A stretch of 64,000 nucleotides of DNA from assembly GCA_024516035.1 (NCBI GenBank), contig CM044966.1, positions 20,158,576 to 20,222,575 of the forward strand, read 5' to 3'. The position numbers were made by a program, and so were the translations under genes. Of the stretch, positions 35,831 to 47,947 are shown piece by piece. Source of the DNA: Bactericera cockerelli (Eukaryota > Arthropoda > Insecta > Hemiptera > Triozidae). The notes below the pieces were generated by a model, which was given only the letters and a program-made list of their open reading frames with translations, had not been told where the DNA came from and searched no databases. How positions within the stretch are numbered: the first letter of the stretch is position 1; each line of letters starts with the position of its first letter.

Positions 35831-36068
35831 ACGCGTTAGGCCAGATCCAAATCTCCGTGATGTGACGCGTTAGGCTGGGTCCACATCTCCGTGATGTGAC
35901 GCGTTAAGCCGGATCCACATCTCCGTGATGTGAAGCGTTAGGCCGGGTCCACATCTCCGTGATGTGACGCGTTAGGTCGGGTCCACTTCTCCGTGATGTG
36001 ACGCGTTAGGTCGGGTCCACATCTCTGTGATGTGACGCGTTAGGCCGGGTCCACATCTCCGTGATGTT
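35831..36068 (-). repeat. 34-bp minisatellite array B (inverted)
   Basis: Seven units in the opposite orientation to the array at 35116-35639, with GGGTCC rather than GGATCC in most units. Together the two arrays form a repeat-filled inverted pair around the 190-bp spacer. Confidence 0.9.
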
Positions 36069-36608
36069 TTTTCTTTTTATTAATGTTACTAACTTGCTTT
36101 GTATGTTTTGAAAGCAAAATAAAAAAAATATGCATTCCATTTAAAATTCGGGAGAAACGGACATGTGCCCCTCTGAAAACGCCCTTAGTGGCGGTGGGCG
36201 CAGGTTCAAAATATTTTCTCATAAAACATCGGACTTCATACTGGGGACCAATTTTTTGTTTCAAGATCCCCTAACTCAAACTGTTCTCGAGAAAAAGATA
36301 GTGGCTGGGTGGTTTCGATCACCCTGTAAAATGAAAGATAAAACATACATCAAGACCAAATTAAGAGAACCGGACTTTATAGTCAAGGGACAGATACGGG
36401 GATACGCCTCCTGCTCTTCTCTCTCTCTGGTGCGAATGAGCCTGCTCTTCTAGCTAAAAAAAAAAACGTCATAATGGTGGCAATGTCTTCAGCTTCAATT
36501 TATTTTGTTTTTAGAATTTTTGGTCTAGACCGCTGATATTTTAACCTCCTTGGTTCAAATCACAGGGGTTCTCAAAAAGTATTCGACGAATGGCTCATTT
36601 ATTGAAAA
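36069..36608. other. 5' flank shared by copies C and D
   Basis: Non-coding sequence; the part from about 36215 is shared with 48044-48432. In D a stretch around AAACGTCATAATGGTGG is duplicated. The stretch marks where units C and D begin; copies A and B lack it. Confidence 0.6.
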
Positions 36609-36842
36609 CAAGCAGGCTGTCGCCCGCTTTGCGGGCCGAGGCATGGCCGTGAAAGCAAAAAATCCTTTTTCGCCAATGGCAGGTGTTGCAGTGGGAATTT
36701 CGAAAAATCCCGTCTTATTGCACATCTAGACTATAAGACAAAGCTACCTACCAAATTTCAGCTTCCTAGGACTTACGGTTTGGGCTGTAGAGCGATGATC
36801 AGTCAGTGGTCAGTGAGTGTCTTTGACATTTATATATAGAGA
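36609..36842 (-). mobile_element. Non-autonomous Helitron-like element
   Basis: On the minus strand it starts TCTCTATATATAAATGTC and ends, about 10 nt after the hairpin GCCCGC-AAA-GCGGGC, with CCTGCTTG. It is inserted precisely between A and T with no target duplication: copy D at 48433 shows the uninterrupted GAAAATTTAAC. The 5' TC, 3' hairpin and A/T insertion are Helitron hallmarks; the last bases are not a perfect CTRR. Confidence 0.75.
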
Positions 36843-36899
36843 TTTAACTTTTCTTTGAAAACTTGTCTCTCCGCGGAATCTTGAAATTTCTAGTTAAAC

Positions 36900-37065
36900 A
36901 ACGTCTAGCGAGTTGAAGACTTCATCATTCTGGCATTCCGGTCAAACCCAGGCTGGGTTATGGGAAGCAGGTTTGTGAGTTTCTTGCGAATCGAGTTTAA
37001 CACCCCCCTCCTATATAACCATGTAATTGAAAAATGATGTTAAACCCTATTCAAATCATCAAAAC
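36900..37065 (+). mobile_element. 5S-derived SINE remnant, copy C
   Basis: AACGTCTAGCGAGTTGAAGA is a worn 5S head piece, followed by the CAGGCTGGGTTATGGGAAGC body and GTTAAACCCTATTC tail. The orthologue in D is at 48492-48660, and A has only the body. From here to exon 1 lie a second SINE (37384-37500, minus) and a 5S-SINE tail (37758-37880, minus). Confidence 0.65.
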
Positions 37066-38013
37066 TTTTTCAATTTACAAGATTGATAAAAAAAATTGAA
37101 TTTTACAAGTGTTAATTTCTCTTCACCTGACCATTGTATCCATAACAGATCCAAACATTTCCTCTCAGTTATTCTCATGCATGCGGAAACTCTGCACTCT
37201 AGGTTCTCGTTATTGCAGCTGTTTGAAAAACCTTCACCAATGATCAGGTATATGTCTCACTAGAGGACTATAAACAGTGAATGTACTAGCTGTAGCCAAG
37301 CTATTTGTTTTAGAAAATGAAGTTTTGCCCCAACACCACTCTCACATCACTTTAGGGTTCATTACCTTCACATCAATGCCATTCCAGAAACAAAAAATAA
37401 CTTGGTTAGAATATTACGCTCCAGCTGGGATTCAAACCCGCAACTTCTGGGTCAGGGACTAATGCTCTTAACCAATGAGTCAGGGAGGTTGGCTAGCCAA
37501 GCTCCATGACTCATTGGATACAAAAACAATGGCGAGTTTTATAAATATATGAAAGCAGGGAACTGGTAGGCTCATCTCAACCCCATCATAACTGAATCAA
37601 TTGCCTCCCTGCACGATGGTCCCATCATTTCTACAGAAAAAGGCACAAATATTTTGGATTAAAAAAAAAAAAAATTGATATTTTGCTTAGTATTTGTGTT
37701 ATTTTATCACAATTTAGGTAGTACTACAAAATTATAGGACTGGTCCATATCTTCTTCTTTTTTAATTTGGGTTTATTGTTGCTTTCAACTGCTAGGTCAT
37801 TTCACAACCCTCCATCAGCAGGAAACCCATAAACCTTCTACACAGGTTAACCTCACCGAGCCTGGCTTGTGTAGGAATGTCAGCATGACAAAGTCTTCAA
37901 GTCTTTAATAATTTGGATGATAATATTTTATTGTAGTTCTATCATATTCTGAATTTTGATCATAAGCACAGTGAAAGAGACAAATTAAATCATCTGAAGA
38001 CTCCTACACCATC

Positions 38014-38098
38014 ATGATAACAACTGAAGGTAGCGCAACACCTGGAGTATGGAGCACCACCCTTATTGAAGTGAATACAGTTCTTGGTTTCTTTGAAG
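38014..38098 (+). CDS. Zinc-finger gene copy C, exon 1
   Basis: Identical in length, phase and nearly in sequence to copy A exon 1 (MITTEGSATPGVWSTTLI...FFE). The donor GAAG before GTATGG is kept. Confidence 0.65.
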
Positions 38099-38691
38099 GT
38101 ATGGATGTAGAACCTGAGGTAGATGAGTTTTTTTTACAAATATGCATAATATATTTTACTGTCTGGCCTGTTTTCAAGATATTATAAATTTAGATTGAAT
38201 AACAATGGCTGGTGCTATCATTAAATGACAAACTTCACGTTGGCTCAATTGCAGATTCACTCCATACAAGAACAATAGAATTTGTCAAATTCTTTATAAA
38301 CTAGGGTTTCCAATCCAATATTTATATTAAAAACCCAGGTTCCATTAAATTGACAGAACTGGCTATAAGGTTTTTTGAATTTATTTACACAAATTATGGT
38401 AAAAGACTAGTATTGATGAAAATCTTCATAGTAATATTTCTGACTAGACTGATTTTTTCCCTCAAGAAAATTGTAAACAAAGGTAAACTCTCCCTCTCAG
38501 TTTATAAAATGTTGATTTTTTTGAAGTTTGATGTTGGGAATTACAAAATCAGAGCAAAGAATTTCTTTAACTAAAATGAACTCAATTTTCCAATTTCTAG
38601 TATTAGAAATTATAGGAAGTAAAATTGTTATGAAGAAATTCTTGAATAAATCAATGCATACTGACTACCTTGTTTTGATACTATTTTACAG

Positions 38692-38878
38692 ATACCTGTA
38701 ATGTTTACTTCAATCAAAATACTGTGTATACATCAAAAATCAAAACCGAAAAATCAGAATCCAAACCAGATATTGCTAATCAGATAACATTGAATTGGAT
38801 GCAACATTTAAACTTTGCCAAGGACCAAGGAGGAGAAAACTTGTTGGCTTTCTATTACAGTGGATGTCTGTTTTTTAT
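38692..38878 (+). CDS. Zinc-finger gene copy C, exon 2
   Basis: 187 nt between TTTTACAG and GTAAGTATT. It starts DTCNVYF where A and D have DTRNVYF and is otherwise nearly the same. Intron 1 is 593 bp without insertions. Confidence 0.65.
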
Positions 38879-38939
38879 GTAAGTATTGGTAGTAACTAAA
38901 TCTGTAAAATTTTGCACTATTAAATAAATAAATAAGGGA

Positions 38940-40100
38940 TATTATTATTATTATTATTATTAGGTGTTATAATGAGGGTTTTCGGTGTGAGATTGTCTCT
39001 AACTTAAATTGGAGTTGTTCTCTGTTAAAATTCTCTGTAATTTGTTTTGCTACGTTTTCTGTCCCACCCGTTTCTGTTCGGATCAAGTTGATGAAGATAT
39101 CATTACTTACCGTTTTCCCTGTACTTTTAATATCATCTCCTAGTGAGGCCAGGTCAAGGTTTTCCTTGACTTTCCCTGCCATATTGGCGTGCAACAGAAT
39201 TTTAGATGTGGATATTCTCACTGTCTGATAATCTCTTACCTTAACACTCTTCTTATCTTTGTCTGTGAGAGGCCATGCAGGGTGATTTAACATTATTAAC
39301 CATAAAAATTTAATTTTGCCATTCTCCTGCTTTGCGTGATGTCTCTAGGGTTAGTTGTCGACATATGGGTATTCATTATATTTTTTTCTCATCTATTTTT
39401 TCAACAAGTTTTTTAATGTCTTTCTTTGCCTCCTGTGACCAAAAAGCCATATCTTGTTTAAAGTTCCTTTTCATCTTTCTTGATTTTACTTTGATGTGTT
39501 ACTCTAAGACTGTACAGTCTAGAAATAGATTTACAATGTCCCCAAGGCTTTCTCTGACAGTGAGGTCAGACCCAGGTTTTATTCTTCCTCTGATGAGAAA
39601 ATAAGTGTTGAGTTCCCCTTCTTACCTTATGAAAGGGAGTGACTCCTGTCCACTTTGACTCTTTTGAATGCAGATTCGGGCATTTCTTGGCATCTAACAG
39701 TTTGTTCAAGTAGCTCCCATTGGTTGCACATTCATGGATCATATCTCTTACCTTTCTTGTCTTTTCCTCTTTTGTGTCCTTTGTATCGCTCACCATTTGC
39801 TGGTCACTTCTTCGTATTCCCTGCTTTACTTTTTCCACTTCCCGAAGTGCCTCCTCAGGTTTCATGATGAACTCCTTCAACAGGGATCTGCTTCCAGGTT
39901 CCAGTTTAGCCAGAGCCCCATCTGATCAATCTCCTTACACATCGCCTCAACATTCCTTGTGTACACCTCCACGGGATCCTCCGCGATCTCCTCATCAGTA
40001 CCTGGTGTACCGCCGAACTGCTCATCACTTTGCTCCCCTGTGCCAGTGGTATTGTTAGGATTCCTCATCGGACTTCTAGCACATTGTTTACACTTCACAA
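38940..40100 (-). mobile_element. Antisense R1-like LINE ORF1 remnant, copy C
   Basis: Same sequence as 8985-10160, with the same truncated 3' end at an ATT tail. The 177-codon frame is broken here by a one-base loss near 39895. That a frame intact in A and D breaks in C argues that this ORF is not maintained. Confidence 0.6.
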
Positions 40101-40373
40101 AGCTGGTTACTCAGGAATTTGCTAACGCACGGTCCTGAGTCCAGAACACTTTCCTAAGTTAGAAAATAATATGATTGTTTATTTTTAATTTTACGAGAAA
40201 AATAACGACATTGACACACTTGCTTACGCTTTCCCATCTCAAACCAAACTCTGTCTGCCATGTATGTGTGTCCCAAATCTGCTGAACTTGTATATCAGTC
40301 CTTGTCTTTTTTCATATTTACACTGGACAATCCTGTATAAAATCATGTTTGTCATCATTTTTCTTGTTCCCAG

Positions 40374-43300
40374 AGTGACTAAAACCATTCCTCCCAAGAC
40401 AGAACTTCTTGTAAGGAACTATAATCATGCTATCTGCCGCAAAAGAGAATGCTCAACACTCAATCATGATGAGAATAAACATCTTGATAACACCTGGTTC
40501 ATTTGTATGCTATGCAGAATTCTCTTTCCTTCACTAAACAATGTAATGAAACACACCAGATTTTGCAACAAAACTGGATGTATAATTGCCAAAAAAGATT
40601 ACAATAAAGAAATAAACACTACTGAACAATACAACCTTTGCACAGTGTCACCTTGTGCATGCAATGGAGAAGCAGTGTTGGAGGATATCAATTGTGAGCC
40701 ACAGGACATTGGACATATGGAATCTACAGATGGACCTCCTTCAAACACACTTCATGAAACTGAATTCCATATAGATAATATTAAATGTGAGCCACAAGGC
40801 AGTGTATATGTAGAATCTACAGACGCACCTCCTTCAAACACACTTCATGAAACTGAATTATTTACAGATAATATTAAATGTGAGCCACAGGATAGAGAAC
40901 ATATAGAATCTACAGATGCATCTCCGTCAAACACACTTCATGAAACTGAATATCATACAGATAATATCAAATGTGAGCCACAAGGCAGTGTATATGTAGA
41001 ATCTACAGACGCACCTCCTTCAAACACACTTCATGAAACTGAATTATTTACAGATAATATTAAATGTGAGCCACAGGATAGAGAACATATAGAATCTACA
41101 GATGCACCTCCTTCAAACACAATTCATGAAACTGAATTCCACGTAAACAGTATTAAATGTGAGCCACAAGGCAGTGTATATGTAGAATCTACAGACGCAC
41201 CTCCTTCAAACACACTTCATGAAACTGAATTATTTACAGATAATATTAAATGTGAGCCACAGGATAGAGAACATATAGAATCTACAGATGCACCTCCTTC
41301 AAACACAATTCATGAAACTGAATTCCACGTAAACAGTATTAAATTTGAGACACAAGGCATTGTATATATTAAACAAATTGCAGCTTCATCAAACACCCAT
41401 CCTGATACTGAACACCTTATAGATAATATTGAATGTGAGCCACAGGACAGTGAATATATAAAATCTTCAGATGCACCTCCTTCAAACACACTTCATGAAA
41501 CTGAATTATATACTGATAATATTAAATGTGAGCCACAGGATAGTGAACATATAGAATCTACAGATGCACCTCCTTCAAACACAATTCATGAAACTGAATT
41601 CCACGTAAACAGTATTAAATTTGAGACACAAGGCATATGTGGAAAGTCTCATGCTCGATCAAGCCATTTAAAATCTCACATGAGGATTCACTCTGGTGAG
41701 AAGCCTTTCAGTTGTGAGATTTGTAGAAAATCTTTCACTGAATCTAATACTCTAAAAAATCACACGAGGATTCACACTGGTGAGAAGCCTTTCAGTTGTG
41801 AGATATGTAGAAATTCTTTCACTGAATCTAATACTTTAAAAAGGCACAAGAGGATTCACTCTGGTGAGAAGCCTTTCAGTTGTGAGATATGTAGAAAATC
41901 TTTCATTGTTTCTAGTCGTTTAGAAATTCACATTAGGATTCACTCTGGTGAGAAGCCTTTCAGGTGTGAGATCTGTAGAAAATCTTTCACTCAATCTTGT
42001 AATTTAAAAAGTCACATGAAGATTCACACTGGTGAGAAGCCTTTCAGTTGTGAGATCTGTAGAAAATCTTTCACTCAATCGAGTAATTTAAAAAGTCACA
42101 TGAAGATTCACTCTGGTGAGAAGCCTTTCAGTTGTGAGATCTGTAGAAAACCTTTCACTGGATCTCGTAATTTAAAAAAACACATGAGGGTTCACGCTGG
42201 TGAGAAGCCTTTCAATTGTGAGATATGTAAAAAATCTTTCACTCAATCGAGTAATTTAAAAAGTCACATGAAGATTCACTGTGGTGAGAAGCCTTTCAGT
42301 TGTGAGATCTGTAGAAAACCTTTCACTGGATCTCGTAATTTAAAAAAACACATGAGTGTTCACGCTGGTGAGAAGCCTTTCAATTGTGAGATATGTAAAA
42401 AATCTTTCACTCAATCGAGTAATTTAAAAAGTCACATGAAGATTCACACTGGTGAGAAGCCTTTCAGTTGTGAGATATGTGGAAAGTCTCATGTTCAATC
42501 AAGCCATTTAAAATCTCATATGAGGATTCACTCTGGTGAGAAGCCTTTCAGTTGTGAGGTCTGTAGAAAATCTTTCACTCAATCTCGTGATTTAAAATAT
42601 CACATGAGGCTTCACACTGGTGAGAATCCTTTCACTTGTGAAATATGTAGAAAATCTTTCATTGTTTCTAGTCGTTTAGAAATTCACATGAGGATTCACA
42701 GTGGTGAGAAGCCTTTCAGTTGTGAGATCTGTAGAAAATCTTTCACTCAATCTTGTAATTTAAAAAGTCACATGAAGATTCACACTGGTGAGAAGCCTTT
42801 CAGTTGTGAGATATGTGGAAAGTCTCATGTTCAATCAAGCCATTTAAAATCTCATATGAGGATTCACTCTGGTGAGAAGCCTTTCAGTTGTGAGGTCTGT
42901 AGAAAATCTTTCACTCAATCTCGTGATTTAAAATATCACATGAGGCTTCACACTGGTGAGAATCCTTTCACTTGTGAAATATGTAGAAAATCTTTCATTG
43001 TTTCTAGTCGTTTAGAAATTCACATGAGGATTCACAGTGGTGAGAAGCCTTTCAGTTGTGAGATCTGTAGAAAATCTTTCAATAAATCTTGTGATTTAAA
43101 AAGTCACATGAAGATTCACACTGGTGAGAAGCCATTCAGTTGTGAGATATGTAGAAAATCTTTTACTCGATCCAATGATTTAAAAATTCACAAGAGGATT
43201 CACACTGGTGAGAAGCCTTTCAGTTGTGAGTTATGTAGAAAATCTTTCATTAAATCTTGTGATTTAAAATGTCACATGAGGATTCACACTGGAGGTAATC

Positions 43301-43380
43301 TTTTCAGTTGTGAGATATGTGAGGAGTCTTTTGCTAAGAAATTTCAAATCAGAGAACACTTGAGAGCACATGCTAGATGA
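40374..43380 (+). CDS. Zinc-finger gene copy C, exon 3 (intact, longest)
   Basis: With exons 1 and 2 this gives a 1092-residue protein. It has the C2HC finger, ten 31-residue units plus a partial one (units 2-8 and 10 with intact IKxE; unit 9 has IECE), a degenerate finger, then 20 complete C2H2 fingers. Fingers 6-7 are duplicated as 8-9, and fingers 10-12 are repeated as 14-16. Backbone residues of the fingers are almost constant, while helix positions -1, 3 and 6 vary (for example E/T/N, Q/N/S, V/R/I, K/D/S, R/D/I). The final finger AKKFQIREHLRAHAR is shared by all copies. Expected role: nuclear DNA-binding regulator with a potentially SUMO-modified N-terminal half. Neighbouring copies B and D are its closest paralogues. 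Confidence 0.87.
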
Positions 43381-43428
43381 AAGATTTTCAGATTATTAGT
43401 AAGGTCTCTGTTCAGTTTCATTTAAAAC

Positions 43429-43434
43429 AATAAA
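43429..43434 (+). terminator. Polyadenylation signal, copy C
   Basis: AATAAA, same position relative to the stop as in the other copies. Confidence 0.6.
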
Positions 43435-45821
43435 ACTGGCCTCCAAGGACAAACTCTAAACAAATTGAGAAGATAAAAAAATGCAGGTCAAACAGATAAA
43501 CAAGAACAACCACCAAACATTACTAATATACAGGATTCGAAAAAAAAGAATATTCTAGAAAATGTAAATATTGAAAATGCTGAAATGCATGTACTATTAA
43601 ATCGAGGGGAAACATTTTTACAGAGTGTTGTTTTCCTATCACTGCTAGGGATGGCCTCAGGGGGATTAACTTTAGAATTTTAAATAGAAAGACACTGTCT
43701 ATGTGATATTTCGGAAAATAAGCTGACAGTAGAAGTATTTTAAGACAAATTTGAGTTTTCTACAACCAAATAGGGTCACAGATATTGTACATTACATCTC
43801 AGATAATTCAGCAATATTTTTATAAGAAATTAATTTAATTTTTGTAAAAATTCCGTCTATTTTTTTTATACCATTAGTTTTACCAGGTAAAATTTCAAGG
43901 AGTCAACATTTTTAGAAAAAGTGAAAAGGCTATCCGTTTTCGAGTATAAATTGTTCTATTATTTATCCTAATTTAAGGTATCTTGAAAACATTGCCGGAG
44001 ACAAGTACTGCACTCGCTTTTTAGCCTCTTTCTAAATAAATTGAAGTAATATTAGCCCTGTTCTTACTATGGGCTGAACAATAAGACTCATAGCATTTAT
44101 TCAGCACAATTTTTACTAGAAAACCAATAGTTTTTAACATAAAAAGAATTTAACACCTCCCCTGGTAAAGCTAATGGTAAAAAAGGGACAAATAAGTTAT
44201 TTTAAATGGCAAAAATTTTTTTAACAAATTTAACTAAAAAAGTTATTAATATCTTTAAAAAAATGTCTCGAACCTCTGATATTCAATGTACCATTAGACG
44301 CTTCGCAATGAATTGTGATATTAAATTTGTGTATCAATTTCGCCCTGAGTTTGTTAACATTTACTTAAAATTATATTAGTTTTTTTAATTAAAAAAAAAT
44401 TGTTTTTCACTGCCTTTAATTTCGTAGGCATGAAACAGGAGCAATTGTTGACGCTTGTGGTCTGTGTTGTAGCTTGGCTATCCTGTAGTATGTTTCACCT
44501 GTGATGGGAGAGAAGTGGCACAATATTTCCCATTTAGTCGCTTGGTCAACACGAGGGCACCGAAAGGTGTCCCTTAAAAACAGCTGTAACCAAATTAAGA
44601 ATACAAAATTTTGTCGGTACGGGGGATCGAACTTGGGACCTTCCGCATGGCAAGCGAGTGCTTAACCATTGAGCTAATCGCGCGCTCTATTTTATTGTAT
44701 CTATCCTTGATAAAGCTATAACCTATAACGCGTTAATCGAAAGTTTCAGAAATATAAACCTAATTCTTTCGAGATATCGAGAATTTTCGAACAAGGTATA
44801 ACTCGTTATGTTTTTCAGTTAAAACTTTTCACGGATGGTCGTCCGGCTGTCTGACAAAATCGATCAGAAACTGACATCATCAGAATAGGTCGAGTTTTAG
44901 TTAATTCGAAGGGTCTTTATAAAATGCGTTAATTATCAACAAAATTTATCATTCTGCAACTTACGGTTATTGAGTTATTGGTCAACGTAGCTCACTGAAA
45001 TTTGTTGCAATGAACTTCTCTCAACGGACTTTTAACACAATATGCCTCAAGACATATCTCTGCTTTTAAGATTTTTAAGTAGGTCCGTGCTGAGCCTGAC
45101 TGGGTCAGTGTAGGCAATTTTTTTTTTTGCTGAAACTAAATCTTCTAAAAAATTAAGGAATTTGGGTTTTTGTGATTTCCTATATTTACAGCTGTTCTTG
45201 TGATACGGGGGGCGGGGTGGAACATTATGGACAGCCTGTATATCCGTAAATACCAAACTCTGTGTTCATTTTCTAATGGTTGTATACCTAGAACCTAACA
45301 CTTAAAGAGCTCTCACTCAGATTTTGTCTAAAATAATCTTTCGTAGCAAAGATGTTCATTGAGAAGGAAATTTTTGTACTGCAAAAGCTCTAGTTCAAAA
45401 AATAACTTATTTACCATTCATTCTAGATGGGGGTTGTGACATATCAAATCCAATGATTCTGAGGTGTTGATTACGCATTATTTTTAGCTATCTGTTACCG
45501 TTGAGTCACCATTAGCGGTTCAAATTTAGACGGAGTTGGCTTTAAAGATGGAAATTATTGTAATTATTTTTAATAAATTATAATTTTCATGTTGTCAAAA
45601 AAAGAAGAAGAAAATCGTCGTGTCACACGTGATGTTAGTACCTGATCTCATATTGGCTCCACAACTTCCTAATGTTACATATGTAACAGGTTCTATGTTC
45701 TTCAAGGTTTGTTATTTTTTTAATATATAAATATCACTATATAATAGATCTGCTTGTTTTTACGTCTGGTGCCACGCTCACATCCCATCCACAACAACGC
45801 ATCTAGACATGTATTACTAAT
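43435..45821. other. 3' flank of copy C (non-coding)
   Basis: Shares the minus-strand SINE (44596-44689) and the rest of the flank with A, B and D. It is interrupted at 45822 by a Mutator-like element just where the minisatellite would begin. Confidence 0.75.
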
Positions 45822-47463
45822 CGAAGTGTCTAGAAGCCCGCCGATTGAAACTGAGGTTGACCGCTACGCAGCGTTCGTGTAGCATCCTTATCAAGTTTTT
45901 CAGTTTCATTATTCGCGGAATTTTGCTCATGTAATACTTATTTTGACACCAGATCTCAACTGTTGGGTAGCGATGCGGTATAAGCATGTCGCTTATGACG
46001 CGCGTGTTGAGGGTATGTCTTCAAATCATGCTCTCGTCAATTTTTTTTTTTTTAATTTTTTAAACTGATGTAACATTTTTTTTATTAATGATTTTTTCTT
46101 TTATTATTATTATAATTTTTAACCCTTTCAACCCTAATGGGATTATACGTCCCAGAGATAGCTTTTCCTGTTCAAGTGGGATTATATGTCCCAAAACTAC
46201 TAACAGAACACCGGTCTCAGTGTTGTTTGATCACGTATCTAGTTTTCTGTCACGTGACCAAGTTTCATGTTAATACCATGTCTAGTTCTACCTCCAGATC
46301 AGTTTGATTTCAGCAAGTGCACAGAGCAGGTATGTCGAATCTCAAAATAATTACGTAAGTGCTATTTATTTTCAAATCCATGAAAGCTAAGTGCAGAAAT
46401 GCAGTTATTTAGAGTGCTTATAGTGTTTTATAGTGTTTAGAATAATTTCCAATGTAATATCTATAACCTAGCTCAAGTTGTTCAAGTGAATAGGGAGGGA
46501 CTTCTTGGTGGGACATATTGTCCCAGTAGTATTTTTTGGAGACCACCTGGGATACTACGACCCAATCGTTGTTCGTGATGGGATTTTTTGTCCCATCAGT
46601 ACTTTTTACTCGGGACTATTTGACCCAATAGTAGTTTTTCGTGAAATTATTTTTAGACCAGGAGTTTTTTTCATGTTATTTTTTTATTTTCGTTTTGATT
46701 TTCAAAAAAAAAAATTGATACCAAAAATTAGCTCTAAATGTTGTCATTACTATTCTTGAAGCCCAATATACAGGTTTTAAAAATACTAATGGGACATAGT
46801 GTCCCACCAAAGAATACTAATGGGATGTTGTGTCCCACCAAAGAATACGGCTGGGATATAGAGTCCCACGAAAGAATACGGCTGGGACTTATTATCCCAG
46901 CATTTTCCGGAAAAACGGCAAAAGATAAAATCTTCAAACTTTGTACAGTTCTTATTTATGACCCAATAAATAAGATCCAATGAAGAAAATCATAAAATTT
47001 ATACGCTGCAAAAGTCGGGTTGAAAGGGTTAAACTAAAATAATAATTATTTGTATGAGACTTAATGGGCAAAGGTAGGGTTAGGTAAAGTTAACGAGGTG
47101 AAATTGCACGATAGATCACTGACTTCAGTTTGTTGGGTAGGATGGTTGGGTGAGGGGCTTAGGTTAGGTTGAAATTAGTGCAGGGTTAGACCGGGTCGCT
47201 GCCTCACCCAAGCTATCCTAGCTGGCTAACGAAACACAACATTTAGACTGAAAAATTAATAGTAATTCCGCGAATATTGGAACTGTTCGGCTGACATCCA
47301 AAAAAATAAAAGCAACCGTGTTCGGCTTTGGAAGCGCTCCCAACCAACTAACCATTCAGCTGCCAATACTCATATTAGGAAGCTTCAAACTTTGAGAGGA
47401 TGCTACACGAATGCTGCGTAGCGGTCAACCTCAGTTTCAATCGGCGGGCTTCTAGCAACGGCC
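45822..47463. mobile_element. Non-autonomous Mutator-like element, 1.64 kb
   Basis: Inverted repeats of about 58 bp begin with CTAGAAGCCCGCCGATTG at 45830 and are mirrored at 47398-47455 with one mismatch. It is flanked by ATTACTAAT at 45813-45821 and 47464-47472. The uninterrupted site (TATTACTAATATGTG) is in copy B at 35107. A 9-bp duplication plus long inverted repeats fit the Mutator superfamily. The interior has no transposase; it holds a piggyBac-like element and AT-rich sequence. Confidence 0.88.
46123..47028. mobile_element. piggyBac-like MITE nested in the Mutator-like element
   Basis: TTAA at 46119-46122, then CCCTTTCAACCC; at the other end GGGTTGAAAGGG, then TTAA at 47029-47032. 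The TTAA target and CCC-starting 12-bp perfect inverted repeats are characteristic of piggyBac. It is 906 bp with no transposase. It carries ten 15-bp motifs of form GGGA-N7-NCCC (see findings). Confidence 0.85.
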
Positions 47464-47472
47464 ATTACTAAT

Positions 47473-47757
47473 ATGTGTACCCGGCCTTACGCGTTACATT
47501 ATGGGGATGTGGACCCGGCCTAACGCGTCACATCACAGAGATGTGGATCCGGCCTAACGCGTCACATCACAGAGATGTGGATCCGGCCTAACGCGTCACA
47601 TCACAGAGATGTAGATCCGGCCTAACGCGTCACATCACAGAGATGTGGACCCGGCCTAGCGCGTCACATCACAGAGATGTGGATCCGGCCCAACGCGTCA
47701 CATCACAGAGATGTGGATCCGCCCTAACGCGTCACATCACAGATATGTGGATCCGGT
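47473..47757 (+). repeat. 34-bp minisatellite array C (forward)
   Basis: Eight units, mostly the GGATCCGG type, continuing the sequence interrupted by the Mutator-like element. A 190-bp spacer equivalent to 35640-35830 follows. Confidence 0.92.
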
Positions 47758-47947
47758 TTACCACAGCATGAGGTAAACAAAAAATTCAAATAAATTGAAC
47801 CAATCAGAGGCCGGGATTTGTAGAAAGAGGAACAATCAGCCGTTCAATGTTGGACGCATGAATTTGTTCAATTCGAGATAGGCAAGGTTCTCTCTATGTT
47901 ATATGATCTCAGTGATTCGCACCCAAAAAATGCCGGAGGTATTATGT

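Larger units (their letters stand above)
36300..45821 (+). repeat. Segmental duplication unit C
   Basis: The copy with intact coding sequence and the least disturbed layout: 5' flank, two SINEs, exons, antisense LINE remnant in intron 2, 3' flank. Exon 3 is closest to B and introns are closest to A and D. Exon 1 to exon 1 distance to D is 11.6 kb. Confidence 0.85.

Noticed and set aside
46505..46983. Short overlapping frames on both strands in the piggyBac-like element
   Set aside because: They track the GGGA-N7-NCCC repeats; there is no transposase motif and no codon bias.
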